The notes: generated from the sequence alone by a model not told the origin. Shown: positions 1 to 11,890, numbered from the stretch's first letter. The stretch: 64,000 nt of DNA from Okapia johnstoni (GCA_024291935.2 JAGTYA010000026.1:9466001-9530000); one strand, 5' to 3'. Program-made: numbers and translations.

Positions 1-225
1 AAAAGTTTCTCAGGACAGGTGTGGAGGGGTTGACTTATCTAGAGAGAACTTCAGATGAGAACTCAGGAAGCACAAGGGGCTGGGTTTTGCCCTGGGCTGA
101 GGGCTACCACCCTGACCAGATCACATGCCGTGGCCTCAAGCCAGTCTTTCCAATTTGGCCTCCAATATCATCCTCCCCATGGAGGGCAGAGTGAGAACTG
201 AGCTGAGTGGGCTCCCTCTCCCCAG

Positions 226-1025
226 GGGACGTGGCTGGAGGCTGTAAGCTGCTGAGAAATCGGTATGAGAGCCGAGACCGGGAGTGGGCCACCTACACCT
301 GCGTGCTGGGCTTCCATGTCTACGGTGAGCAGGGGCACAGGGCCGTGGAACCTTGCGGGAGTGTGGGGGGACAAGGCGCAGCCCGCCTGGGCCTCGGAAT
401 GCTGGACATGTGTAGGGGGTAGACGTCAAGAAACGGGCAGATCCAGCCCAAGAGGGCACCCCGCCCCCCAGCCGGCCCTCGGGACTGGGAAGGATTGCCT
501 GGAACGTGGTGGGTGGGTGGCCGGGCTGCCTGAGCTTGGGGGGAAATGGTGCAGCTCTGGACCGCGGGTGGGGGCGGGGAGGTCCGGCTGAGGCCGGCTG
601 CTGTGATAGGCGTGTGGCCAGATGGCTCGGATGGAACCGACATCAACTCCCTGTGCCGTTCCCACAACGAGCGCGTCGTGGCCGTTGCCGATGACTTCTG
701 CAAAGTGCACCTCTTCCAGTACCCGTGCGCGCGCGCCAAGGTGAGGCCTCCCGGGGCCTCCGGGGCGGGCGGGCGGCCGGGGTCCCGCGGCCGCTGCAGC
801 TCCACCTTCTCTCTGGCCCAGGCGCCGAGCCTCGTGTACGGTGGTCACGGCAGCCACGTGACCAGCGTCCGGTTCACGCACGACGACTCGCACCTCATCT
901 CGCTGGGCGGCAAGGACGCCAGCATTTTCCAGTGGCGAGTGTTGGGCGCTGGGGGCACGGGACCGGTGCCCACCACGCCCTCTCGAACCCCTTCCCTGTC
1001 CCCTGCCTCCTCTCTTGACGTCTGA
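226..1025 (+). CDS. EML3: EML3, last three coding exons (5' part outside window)
   Basis: EML3 is an echinoderm microtubule-associated protein-like protein: a cytoplasmic and spindle protein that binds microtubules through a HELP motif and tandem WD40 repeats. Three exons can be joined: 226-324, 610-740 and 822-1025, each with AG/GT borders and matching phase, giving about 143 residues plus a stop. The translation shows WD40-blade features: W-A-T-Y-T, the V-A-V-A-D-D-F-C-K-V-H-L-F strand, and a G-H-x-S-H-V-T-S-V-R-F blade ending S-L-G-G-K-D-A-S-I-F-Q-W. It ends in a short low-complexity tail rich in P, S and T (TPSRTPSLSP) that closes in SSLDV-stop, as I recall for human EML3. The first 225 bases are intron. 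The orientation and the neighbour MTA2 agree with human 11q12.3. No break is seen. Confidence 0.93.
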
Positions 1026-1239
1026 CCCCTGCCGGACGGGACCCACCGGCCCTGCAGTGTGGCCCTGCCCCACCCAAATCCCCCAGGACCGGGTCGACCC
1101 TGTCCTCGACTTCGAGACATTCCCAAAAGCGCATTTCCCCGGAGGGGGCGAACGGCACCCCTGCACACACTGTATAGACCCGCTGGCTGAGCCGGGCAGC
1201 CCCAGCCTGGGCCCTGACTCCCGCTGCCTGCTGAGGGGC

Positions 1240-1245
1240 AATAAA
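1240..1245 (+). terminator. EML3 polyadenylation signal AATAAA
   Basis: A canonical AATAAA lies 215 bases after the EML3 stop codon and is followed by a T/G-rich stretch (ccttttgtggggcg, about 1269-1282). This implies a very short 3'UTR. The MTA2 start codon is only about 790 bases further on. Confidence 0.85.
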
Positions 1246-1389
1246 CCAAAAGCAAAGTCGCCTCCCGGTCCTTTTGTGGGGCGCGGCTGGGCGCCACTGG
1301 GCTTTAATGGGGGTGGGGAGGAAGGCAAAGGGGAATGCGGAAAAGGTGAGGGAGGGTGGACTTTCCATGCAAATAACAGGCAAAGCCGC

Positions 1390-2029
1390 TTGCAAATAAC
1401 TGCAAAGCGCATAGGCGCTTCGAGTCTTTCGCGGCCGCAGGCGGAGCTGCAAGACTCCAGCTAGGAGCGAGTTAAGCCCAACTCCTCTACCCGCCCTCGG
1501 AGGCGGGGGCCGAGCCGCAACGGAAATAGCCGAGTGTCGGGCCGCGGTTGGCCGGAGGGAGCCGAACTTCTTCCGGAAGTAGCCGAGCCTTGTGGTCTTG
1601 CTCTCCGACCGGAGCCGAACGCCGGGCCTTGTTCTCCGGATTCGCCGAAGGTGTTCCGGAAGGAGGCGAACCCCGAGGCGGGCCGGCAAGTCTTCGCGGC
1701 GGCCCTGAGAGTCCAACGTCTGGTGGGGCTCGGCGAGGGCGGGGGTAGCTGCAGCCTGTCTCCGGTCCGGCGGGATCCGAGCTCGTTCCGGAAGAAGCCG
1801 AGCGGACCGGCTCCGGTCTCGGCGTCCCGGGCGTGAGGCTATAGAGGCGGCGGCGACAGCGCGGGCCGGGATGAGCCGCGACGGCTGAGGCTGCGGAGGC
1901 GCCGGCTGCGCGGGCCCGACTGAGACTTCTGCGAAGCGCCGGCCCCGCGCTCAGGGCTTCGCTTCGAGTCCTGCCCTCGGGAGCCTCCCGGACTCCTTTG
2001 TGCGGCCGGAGGCGGCGGCGGGAACGGCC
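1390..2029 (+). promoter_or_regulatory. CpG-rich MTA2 promoter and 5' leader with three TTCCGGAAG sites
   Basis: The stretch is GC-rich with dense CpG and no TATA box, typical of a housekeeping promoter. The 9-base word TTCCGGAAG, a palindromic double ETS core, occurs at 1571-1579, 1654-1662 and 1786-1794. Each copy is followed within a few bases by a GCCGAG or GGCGAA motif. The transcription start cannot be placed exactly. A very short upstream reading frame (ATG 1871, stop 1886-1888) would lie in the leader if transcription starts before 1871. The CpG-rich part continues into MTA2 intron 1, to about 2400. Confidence 0.75.
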
Positions 2030-5000
2030 ATGGCGGCCAACATGTACCGAGTGGGGGGTGAGTACCGGGTGTTCGGGGCTCGGGGCGGGAGAGGTTGGGC
2101 GCTGGGGTCTGAGAGACTCGGCTCCCAGCGGCGCGGGGAACCGCGTCTGGGGCGTCGTGGTCCCGAACGCGGACCGGAACCGGAACCGGGAGCATGGGGA
2201 GCGAGGGCGCGGGGATCGCTACGCGGCCGGGCTCCGAGACTCCCGGGGAGGCTGCGAGCAGCCCGACGGCACTCTCAGGGCAGCGTCTGGGCCGCCGGGG
2301 TCGTGGAGTGGGCTTGCGAAAGTGGTTCCAAAGGGGCTGACAGGGCAGGCAGGGGGCGCGAAGGGCAGGGGCGACTGCTTGGCCACCAACGGGGGAGCGG
2401 CCGGGAGGTTTCCTCTTCCCAGGCGTTATTGTGCGCCTCCGTTCGCAAAGGTGGGGGTCCTGCGCAGGAGTGAACAATTGCTCGCTTGACCGAGACCGGG
2501 ATGCAACTCCATCGCTGAGTTGTGGGGACTGCTGGGGAACCCCCTGCTTCTTGTCTCCTCCTGAAGGCTCACTTTTGAGCGGAGGATCTGATTTAAGAAC
2601 TGGGTGATTAGGGTTGGAGGGTGGAACGTCCCTCCATTATTTTCTGCTAGTCTGTACACTTCCACATTTCAGCGTCCTCTCTACCTAGACCCTTATCTCC
2701 TTTTGGTCTACTCAGGCCTCCTTTCGCTCCTCCCACTCTGGTGCTGGACTCTCCCATCTCCTCCTCTGATCTTCCCGGTTCTTCCCCACCCCCTCCTACA
2801 GATTACGTCTATTTTGAGAACTCCTCCAGCAATCCTTACCTGGTTAGAAGGATTGAAGAGCTCAACAAGGTGAGTGGAGCAGAGGCCCGCCACTCCCCCC
2901 ACCCCTCAACCTCCGTCTTCTTTTTTCAGAGATCTGTAACTTCAGGTGAATGAGAGACGGAGATAACACAAACCCTGTCCTAAGTACCCACTCATATTCA
3001 TTCATTCATTCATTCCACGCATTCAGGAAAGGCTATTGAGAGCTTAGTGGGAACTTTACTGTTCTGTTTTTTGGGGGGCCAAGGAAAGAGATTTGAAAGT
3101 CTGTCTTTAAATGTGAATCTCGTGATTCATAATTTCTTGAGTTTTTCTTACATCCTTTAGAAACTTGTTCACTGATGTTAGTCTCTTTATGCATTTCCAC
3201 TTTCAAATGATTAGTTTTCACCACCGTTTTTTTCTCTCCTTAGACTGCAAATGGAAACGTGGAGGCAAAGGTTGTGTGCCTTTTCCGGCGGAGGGACATT
3301 TCTAGTAGCCTCAACAGCTTGGCTGATAGTAATGCCAGTGAGTGTCGTTGTTCCCACCCCTGGTTTCCCTGTCTCCCCCTGCCCATGATCTGAAGCCTGG
3401 GCATGTCCCTGCAGGTGTTCTTCTGTAGCATGCCCAAGGCAGGGGTGAGTTTGGGGGTGGGAAGTGCCTGGTTTGCAGAGCGAGGCCTGTTTTTACATGT
3501 TGGGTTAGAAGCAAGGTGGAGAGGCCATGATAAGGAAAGCCAGAATTTGGCCTGTGTGTGAGTGTGTATTTGTGAGTTTGCCTTTGTGAATGGTGTATGT
3601 AAAAGGGATGATAGTATTTAAATCAGGGATGAGGAAGCACTTTAGAGAAGCAGACCTCTGGGGGGGACAGTTTCGGTTATGTTGGGATAATAGGTGGTGA
3701 CTGCGAAGGTCAGGTGAAGAGAAGAGACTGTACTGAGAAGTCTGCGTAACAGGAAAGCAGGTTTTTGGTGTGATCATGAGGTGGTAAGGCTAACACTGAT
3801 GGGAGAAAATAGGAAGCCAGAAACATTTTCTTGCACTTTTCCTCCTATTCTCATCTACATTAGCTTCCTCTGTACTCCATTTTACATCTTTCCCTTTTCT
3901 TTTCAGCCTGTCCTGCTTCTCTTGATGCTTTCATCTTCATTTTAGATGCATAGCCTTCCGTTTTCATTAGTTTCTTTTTCCTTTCCTGCTTTGGCTCGCT
4001 TTCCCCTTCTTCTTGTCCTTCGTTTCTAAATTATTTTCCTTTTTTCAGTCTTCTTTGAGCCTTGGGCATGAAGGGGTTAACGTGGACCTGGGCCGACCAA
4101 GTTCTCTGGCCCTCTGGGGTTTCCAGCCCTGTCTGGCAGGGGCTGACCTTGGTCTTGTCCAATCGGAAAGGCTGTGGGGGGTGTGGTCCCCCTTGCCTTA
4201 GCACAGGGTTTCCGGAGCACACAGGCAAGGGGTGGAGCCTACTACACACCCCTGCCCCCCCCTTCTCCTTGAGGTTGGGAACAATGCACCAATGAGCCTG
4301 GGCCTGTGGCTCTTCTGCCCCCTCCCTGTTTGGTTGGCACCCAGCCAACTTAACCCTTTCCACTAAGGTTTCAGGGCAAGTTGCAGCTCCTTGGGGAGGA
4401 AGGTGTTGGCACTGGCTTGAGAGGTACTGTCCCTGAGAGCCCCCAAAACAAACTATTACTAGCCAAGTAGAAAACAAGGGAGTTTGGGTTGCATGTAATG
4501 TTTAAGAGCAGAGTCTCCTGAAATTTTCAGAGGAACTGGTAAACACAATCTTGTGTGATGCATTTATTTATTTTCACTGAATTTCTGGACCCCAGGTTAG
4601 TTTAGCAAGAAAGAGACAAGTGCGATATTCTTGCTGGGCCTGGTGTGGGCAGATTTGTGCTATATGAGTGGTATCTGAGCATTGGCATCTGGGTTTGGTG
4701 TGTGTTTCTGTGGCAGCCTTGTACTCTCAGCGTGTGTGTGTTCAGTTGCTCAGTTGTGTCTGACTCTCTGTGACCCCATGAACGTAGCCTGCCTGCTCCT
4801 CTGTCCACGGGATTTCCGAAGCAAGACTACTGGGAGCAGGTTGCCATTTCCTTCTCCAGGGTTTCTTCCCCACCCAGGGATCCAACCCTGTCTCCTGCAT
4901 TGATTGGCAGGCAGAGTCTTTACCCCTGAGCCACCTGGGAAGCCTCTTGTACCCTGAGCAGCTCTTCCGTAAGAGCACTCATTAGTGATGAAGAGTTGGG

Positions 5001-8000
5001 AGCACCTGTGATGGCGACAGGGGAGGGCTAAGAGGTAAGGGTGGTGTGGTAAGGATATGGAAGGCAGGTGCCTGGGGAATGTGAGGAAAACATTAAATAT
5101 TTTCCCTGGGTTAGAGTTTTTAAGGTGGCTTTTTTCTGAATTAGTTTCTGACTTGCTTTCTTCCTCCTAAATCTCCCAGGGGAGTTTGAGGAAGAATCGA
5201 AGCAGCCAGGGGTGTCGGAACAGCAACGACATCAACTGAAGCACCGAGAACTTTTTCTTTCTCGGCAATTCGAATCATTACCAGCCACCCACATAAGGTA
5301 TGGGACAGTCAGGGCCACTGTGGCTCGCATGCACTTATTAGAAGGTGGAGAGGAGGGGCTAGTGTGTGGGAGATGCCGTGCAGAGGAAATGAGCTCACCC
5401 AGGGTTTTCTGACCTCTCTCCTGTAGGGGGAAATGCAGTGTGACCCTCTTGAATGAGACAGATATCCTGAGCCAGTACCTGGAAAAGGAGGTGAGAAAGA
5501 GGTGTTGGGAGAAGAGGGAGGGAAGTGGGTATTGCCCCAAAAGGCAGGAAGAAAGTCTGACTGGGATGAGGTACAGGTTGATAGGCTGCCTATCTTGGGA
5601 ACTCCGGATAACCCCTGTGCCCTCTGCCTGCGAGGACTGCTGCCCTGCTTACCTTCTCTCTTTCTGTCTCCAGGACTGCTTTTTTTACTCGCTGGTGTTT
5701 GACCCTATGCAGAAGACACTTCTAGCTGATCAGGGAGAGATCCGAGTTGGTTGCAAATACCAAGCTGAGATCCCAGATCGCCTGGCAGAGGGTATGCAGC
5801 AGGAGAGACTGGGTTATGACCACTGGGATATCTTAAGATCCAAGTCTCTGAGTGATGGTCCTTGGCTTTGTGTGGTGCACAGTCTGCGTGGCTCTGTGTT
5901 AACTACCCGGGCAGAATGGGACCTGAAAGGCAGATTGGCACATTGGGAAGAGAAGTCTGAGAGTTAAGGTGGCTAATAGAATCCAAGGAGGAAATGAGGT
6001 GTCATTCCATTTCCCCACTCCCCAGGAGAATCTGATAATCGGAACCAACAGAAGATGGAGATGAAAGTCTGGGATCCAGACAACCCTCTCACAGACCGGC
6101 AGATTGATCAGTTTCTCGTGGTGGCCCGGTGAGGGGTGGGTGGATGGGGAAGATGGGCTGTGGGCGGTGTGGACATAGTTCTGAGTCATGTTCTTAAGAG
6201 ATGGACTTTAATTATTTTTGGCCTGGGTGTTGTCCTTTTTTTTTTTTCCCCTCATCTGGCTTGGTTCCTCAGCCCACTCGAACTTTCTTCTTTCCCTGAC
6301 TTCTCACTCTCTCCCTTAGAGCTGTGGGGACCTTTGCAAGAGCCCTAGATTGCAGCAGCTCCATTCGGCAGCCAAGCCTGCACATGAGTGCAGCCGCTGC
6401 TTCCCGAGATATCACCCTGGTGAGCAAAAGTTGGTGGGTAGTTGGGTAGGCTGTGTTTTGTGGGGAACTGCAGAGCCTCGGGACTCTGCAGGGAGGAGGT
6501 TATCTCTGAGGTGGGGGGGGGAGTACTTAAAGAGCAGCAGGGGAGAGTGCTGAGAGTTTCAGGTCATCAGCATTGCTTCCCACCTTTCCTGTAGTTTCAC
6601 GCAATGGATACGTTGCAGAGGAATGGCTATGACCTGGCTAAGGCCATGTCGACCCTGGTGCCCCAGGGCGGGCCAGTGTTGTGTCGGGATGAGATGGAGG
6701 AATGGTCAGCCTCAGAGGCCATGCTGTTTGAAGAGGCCCTGGAGAAGTACGGGAAGGATTTCAATGATATTCGCCAGGACTTTGTAAGTGGCCGGAGCTA
6801 GGAGGAGAGGTGGAGGAGGTGGCAGATGAGGGAACCAGGCTCTGGGGCCAGATCCCAGCTCACCCTTCTTCCCTCCGTCTCTTCAGCTACCCTGGAAGTC
6901 ACTGGCCAGCATAGTTCAGTTTTATTACATGTGGAAAACCACAGACCGATACATTCAACAGGTAAGGTCTGGGCTGGGGAGAATGGACCAGAGGCCCCCT
7001 GCTCACCTCTGCCTTTGAAGTTGATGACACCCCACCCCCACCCCCCGCTGAGATGCTCTGATCCTTTTTTTCTTTTTCTCCTTCCTGCAGAAAAGATTGA
7101 AAGCTGCTGAAGCAGACAGCAAACTAAAACAAGTCTACATCCCTACCTAGTAAGTATGATGGGTAGGGGAGACTGGTATGTTTCCTTTCTCTGCCCCTAA
7201 CCTGTGCTTTCCTAAGTGATGGGCGCGCAGGAGACAGGGGCAAATTATTATGGGGACAAAGTGGAAGTCTTTCCTTGACCAGTTTCTGGTTTCTCTCCCA
7301 TTAGCACCAAACCAAACCCTAACCAGATAATCTCTGTGGGCTCAAAACCTGGCATGAATGGGGCTGGATTCCAAAAGGGCCTGACTTGTGAGAGTTGCCA
7401 CAGTGAGTTCCAGCGAGGGATAAGGGATGCGGGGGGCGAGCAGGGTGTTTGCCTGAGAGGCTCAAGTGGCATTTACCTCCTGACCATTTTCTCCCTTCCA
7501 TGCTCCCACAGCCACACAGTCTGCCCAGTGGTACGCCTGGGGCCCACCCAACATGCAGTGCCGCCTCTGTGCTTCCTGTTGGATCTACTGGAAGAAGTAC
7601 GGGGGACTGAAGACCCCAACTCAGCTTGAGGGGGCTGCTCGGGGCAACACAGTAAGGATGGATGAGGGGCAGGTTGGGGAGAGCAGTAAGCTAATTGATG
7701 TGAGCTTTAGGCGAAGGCCAAAACACCCAGCTCTAATAAGGTGATGGCTTGACTAGGGGTGGTGGGGGTGGTACTTGGTAGTGGTTGGGGAGCCAGGTGG
7801 TCAGGACAGCAACAAAGAAATCAGGCGGGAATAAACCCTCTGCTGACAATGGAAGAAGGGAGCCTTGATGACTGACTGTGTTTTCCCTTTATCCTATGTC
7901 CTTCCTTCCAGGAGCCACACTCGAGGGGTCATTTGTCCAGACCAGAAGCCCAAAGTCTCTCCCCCTATACAACCAGCGCCAACCGGGCCAAGCTGCTGGC

Positions 8001-9601
8001 TAAGAACAGGCAAACATTCCTGCTCCAGACCACGAAGCTGACCCGTCTTGCCAGACGCATGTGCAGGGACCTGTTACAGCCGAGGAGGGCTGCCCGACGA
8101 CCCTATGCCCCTATCAATGCCAACGCCATCAAGGCAGAGTGTAAGGGCAGGAGTGTTGGGCTGGTGGCAGGTTCGGGGTTGCTGCGGCCAGAGACCAGTG
8201 TTTTCTCTGGGTGTTTAAGGACAGCAGGGGTAGTAGGCCGCAAGGATTTGTTAGCAGATTAGACACGGTTCCTTGGGACTTCCCTGGTGGTGCAGGGGTT
8301 AAGACTCCACGCTCCCAATGCAGGGGGTACAGGTTCAATTCCTAGTTAGGGAACTAAGATCCTGCATGCTGCATGGTGTGACCAAAACAAAAAGACATGG
8401 TTCCTGGCCCCTGAAGAGACCTGAATAGTGACGGTCCTTCAAAAGCGCCCATCTTTGTTCTCCAGGCTCCATTCGACTTCCTAAGGCTGCCAAGACTCCA
8501 CTGAAGATTCACCCTCTGGTGCGGCTGCCCCTGGCAGCTATTGTCAAAGATCTGGGTAAGGGATGGAGAGCTAGATGACTCCGGGTGGGTTTAGGATGGG
8601 GAGCTGCTAGGTGGTGTTTGGCTTTTATTATCAAGACCTTCTTTCCCCCTGAGTCCAAAGAGGTTTAACTGTACTTTTGTAGGATAAAAATGTTCTTCTC
8701 ATAAGCTATCCAGTATAATTGCATACTGATTGATAACATATTCATATGTGACTTTTGAAATACTGCTAATTACTTGTCAGACTCCTCTTTCATCACTACT
8801 TGCAGGTATTCATAGGGAAAGTGTGAACGTTCTCTAAGGTTTCTTTTAATTTTTTTCTGACAGTGGCCCAGGCACCTATGAAACCAAAAACACCTCGGGG
8901 TACCAAGACACCGATCAACAGAAATCAGCTGACCCAGAACCGGGGACTGGGGGGGATCATGGTGAAACGGGCCTATGAGACCGTGAGTAGGCCAAGTGGA
9001 GTTGGGTGGGCTTTTATATCTGATAGGTGTCTGGGAGTCCCCTCTCTCATTGTGTGGCCCCACCTTTTTCCAGATGGCAGGAGTTCCTTTTTCTGCCAAT
9101 GGAAGGCCTCTGGCCTCAGGGATTCGCTCAAGCTCACAGCCAGCAGCCAAGCGTCAGAAACTCAACCCAGCTGATGCACCCAATCCTGTGGTGTTTGTGG
9201 CCACAAAAGATACCAGGTAGGGAGCCCGTCATGAGAGGGGCCGAGAGGTCAACAACCCAGATTGGTGGGTATGGGAAAGGAAATAGGAATATCTGAGTAA
9301 GACCAGCTCCCTGAAGACTGGGTTGCAGGGGGGGATGCTAGGAAAAGATGGGCTGGAAGATGGAATTGTAGTGGAATGTGGAGTTTCACCTTGACGGTCT
9401 TTGGTTTTTTTGCTGCCTCTTCTCTTGCCGGCCAGAGCCCTGCGGAAGGCTCTGACCCACCTGGAAATGCGGAGAGCTGCCCGCAGGCCCAATTTGCCCT
9501 TGAAGGTGAAGCCACCGCTGATGGCAGTGCGGCCTCCAGTCCCTCTTCCTCCATCGTCACATCCTGCCAGCACCAATGAGCCCATTGTCCTGGAAGATTG
9601 A
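2030..9601 (+). CDS. MTA2: MTA2, metastasis-associated protein 2 (NuRD subunit), 18 coding exons
   Basis: MTA2 is a nuclear scaffold of the NuRD nucleosome remodelling and deacetylase complex, where the family binds HDAC1/2 and RBBP4/7. Exons: 2030-2057, 2802-2869, 3244-3337, 5180-5297, 5427-5490, 5674-5791, 6026-6128, 6320-6419, 6595-6783, 6887-6961, 7091-7149, 7305-7402, 7512-7651, 7912-8140, 8466-8555, 8864-8982, 9074-9216, 9436-9601. They sum to 2001 bases, or 666 residues. Domains in order: BAH (about 1-144), ELM2 (145-256), SANT (about 263-315), and a GATA-type zinc finger with C367, C370, C388 and C391 all present. The tail is basic and proline-rich, ending N-E-P-I-V-L-E-D. The start ATG (GGCCATGG) has G at +4. 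The protein is two residues shorter than the human 668, explained by M-A-G-V-P at the start of exon 17 where human has M-A-G-A-G-V-P as I recall. No disruption is seen. Confidence 0.97.
2996..3016. repeat. (ATTC)n microsatellite in MTA2 intron 2
   Basis: About five copies of CATT in a row, a short simple repeat with no other content. Confidence 0.8.
4735..4944 (-). mobile_element. Bov-tA SINE in MTA2 intron 3
   Basis: Read on the minus strand the element starts with the tRNA-Glu-derived head (GGCTTCCCAGGTGGCTCAG) and ends with the BovA tail (CAGAGAGTCAGACACAACTG). The likely target-site duplication is 14 bp, at 4718-4731 and 4946-4959, with two mismatches (cttgtactctcagc and cttgtaccctgagc), suggesting a moderately old insertion. 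Confidence 0.9.
8274..8392 (+). mobile_element. CHR-type tRNA-derived SINE in MTA2 intron 14
   Basis: The head GGGACTTCCCTGGTGGTGCA, the B-box-like GGTTCAATTCC and a short A-rich tail mark a CHR-family SINE. It is flanked by a near-perfect 13-bp duplication, agacacggttcct at 8261-8273 and agacatggttcct at 8393-8405, with one mismatch. Confidence 0.9.
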
Positions 9602-10179
9602 GCACTGTGGGGAAGGGAGGTGGGCTGAAAGCTAGAGGATGGGTGCACAGGGCACCTGGTCTCCCTTCCCTCTAGTATCAAAGGGAATGAGGAGTGAAGG
9701 AGGGAGGGAGCAAATGAGTGTGTCCTTGGAGGGGTCAGGCGCCCTCTGGTGTTAGCACTTGGAGGCTTGTCCCCTTCTAATGCCTCTCCACGTCTGGTGA
9801 TGGAGGGCAGACTGCAGGAACTTGGCTTACTGTGGGAACCTAGCCTGTTTTGGGGGGTAGGACCCACAGTTGTCTTGGACAGTTTTGGGGGGAGGGTTTT
9901 TTAATTTTTTTAAAATTTTGCCTCCCTTTGTGAAAGGGGATGGGGGAGGGGAAGAGGAAAAAGATATCAGGTGGTGGTATCTGGTTGGGGGAGGGGGGTG
10001 TGCACTGCCATGACTGCCGTGTCTTTTTTTTTTCCTAATTGGGGGTTTCTCTTGCCGTCCGGTGTCCGGACTTTCCTAATTGGAGTTTGAGGCCCCTAAG
10101 CTGGTATCAGTCCCAGCCTATGCTCGCTCTTTCCTTCCCTCCCCTTGTCCCCTCTGCCTTTTGTACGCCAGTTCTCAGA

Positions 10180-10185
10180 AATAAA
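10180..10185 (+). terminator. MTA2 polyadenylation signal AATAAA
   Basis: AATAAA about 580 bases past the stop codon, followed by a T-rich element (ccttttgtctgtttttttaa). A second AATAAA at 10241-10246 could serve as an alternative site. The 3'UTR (9602 to about 10210) contains G- and T-rich tracts. Confidence 0.85.
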
Positions 10186-10287
10186 GACCTTTTGTCTGTT
10201 TTTTTAACCTCGGACTCTGTAATTGGTTCTTATAGTAACAAATAAAAAGCTGTTTTCTTCAGCTCCTCCTGGCTCAGCTATTCTCTG

Positions 10288-10436
10288 CTGTGTGTGTGTG
10301 TGTGTTGGCTTCTATAGTAGAGGGTGTGTGTGTCTGGTGACTTCTATAGGAGGGTGTGTGTGTGTGTCTGGTGGCTTCTATAGGAGGGGATGTGTGTGTG
10401 TGTGTGTCTAGTGGCTTCTATAGGAGGGTGTGTGGA
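10288..10436. repeat. GT-rich minisatellite, four units, with a detached fifth at 10681-10712
   Basis: A unit of roughly 32-38 bases contains CTTCTATAGGAGGG followed by a GT run. The CTTCTATA word occurs at 10309, 10341, 10375 and 10413. A further good copy starts at 10685, 272 bases after the fourth, followed by a degenerate tgcttct remnant. The variable GT run sets the unit length. Confidence 0.85.
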
Positions 10437-11890
10437 GATGTGTTGGGGTGTATGTCTTGGATTGGGAAAATAAAGGACAAACCACAATAGAGAAGGTGCA
10501 GATGGGGCTTGCTCTGGGAACAGCTTTATGGGATATATAGCCTGGACAGGTGGCTTGCTCCCATTTTGCTTTCCTGTGGAGTCCAGACTACTCCCCAGCT
10601 CCCTACAGTACTGCAGCCCAGCACCATCTTGGCCCAGCTTCATTAAAACAGTTGGGATGCGCTGGTTCTAAAACTGATTAGTGGCTTCTATAGGAGGGGG
10701 TGTGTGTGTTGTCTAGTTGCTTCTTTATTTCCCAACTCTTACTCTCTTCTTTTTACTGAAGGAATTCTGGGAGCTGCTAGAGGCAAGAGCTGGAAGTAGT
10801 CCATTTTGGAGGGTACTGTAGGATCATGCCACCTACTTTTCTGCTACTTCAAGGATCCCCAAGGCCAGCCTCAGCAACTACCTTGATATTGAGGTCTCCC
10901 TTGTGTTTCCTGCCTTTTGGGGTTGTGAAGACAGGTTAGACACGAGCTGGTTCCAACGGAAGGAGCACCTTAGGAGAGAGAAGTTAAGCCTACTCTGTGC
11001 TCTTTGAGCACTTTCTTTAGAGATGGGGAAAGGCCTAAGCAGCAGACTTACCTCGAGTTTAGTTTGAGACGCCTGACCCCAGGTCTGCTGCTCTTTCCAC
11101 AGCCCGATGCTGTGGGTTGATCAACAGCAAGAGCTGCTTAGCCCAGCTGATAGGCCCCTCTATCTCATGGTCCCTGTCCCTGGAGCCTCCTCAGCTCCCT
11201 TGCTCTCTCCCTAGCCTAAGCCAACACCTTGGTGTCGGGAGGAATGACCAATACAAGGGTCTGCGGCGGAATCAGCACTCTCCAATGTTTTTACGCAGTT
11301 GCCATCACAGCAGTTTCCGCTGCATGCCTTTAAATGGGCGGGATGCTCTGGCGTCTGGTGAATACTCCACGCAGACGGCTATCAAAGAAGAAAGGCCATC
11401 TGGCTGTGGGCCCGTGGGGTTCTAAAGGTGCGCGGGGGGAAGATCTCCCCAATCAGGGCTAGGAAGCGGGCACAGAACACCATTCTGGGAAAGGATAGAG
11501 GGCAGAGGGAATAGGGTAACAGTCCTCAGGAGGTTTGGTGACTAGGAACAGTCCGGGCTTCGTGAAGGATCCGCCTTTATCCACCAGGTAAATATGGGGT
11601 TGCGGATACAGCCCCACGGGTCTCTACTGCCCCTCGAAGGAGGGCACAGCCTGCGCTAAGTCATCCAGCAAGGAAACCGTCGGCTGTCAAGGAGGGGGCC
11701 CGGCAAGAAACCCGGCTCAGGCCTGTGTGGCTGCCTTGTGAATATTCACGGTCTTGGGGCCAATCAACGTCTCAACCGCTCAGAGCACACCAATTGGCTT
11801 ACCGCATGCAGATAAGCATCGTGGACAGTTTTCCAAAAGCTGGTAGAGACCTAACTCCAGCAGGAAACGGAACCCTGAGCGGAAAGAGCT
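10437..11890. other. MTA2-TUT1 intergenic region
   Basis: No coding exon, tRNA or known small RNA was recognised here. It contains the detached minisatellite unit at 10681-10712 and otherwise unique sequence. The last 600 bases contain promoter-like words such as GGCCAATCAA near 11759 and CACCAATTGG near 11789. The block 11270-11430 is GC-rich and unexplained. Confidence 0.6.

Noticed and set aside
426..1412. 328-codon minus-strand frame over the EML3 end
   Set aside because: It lies antisense to clear EML3 exons and CpG-rich DNA, with low-complexity Pro/Gly/Arg composition and no recognisable protein.
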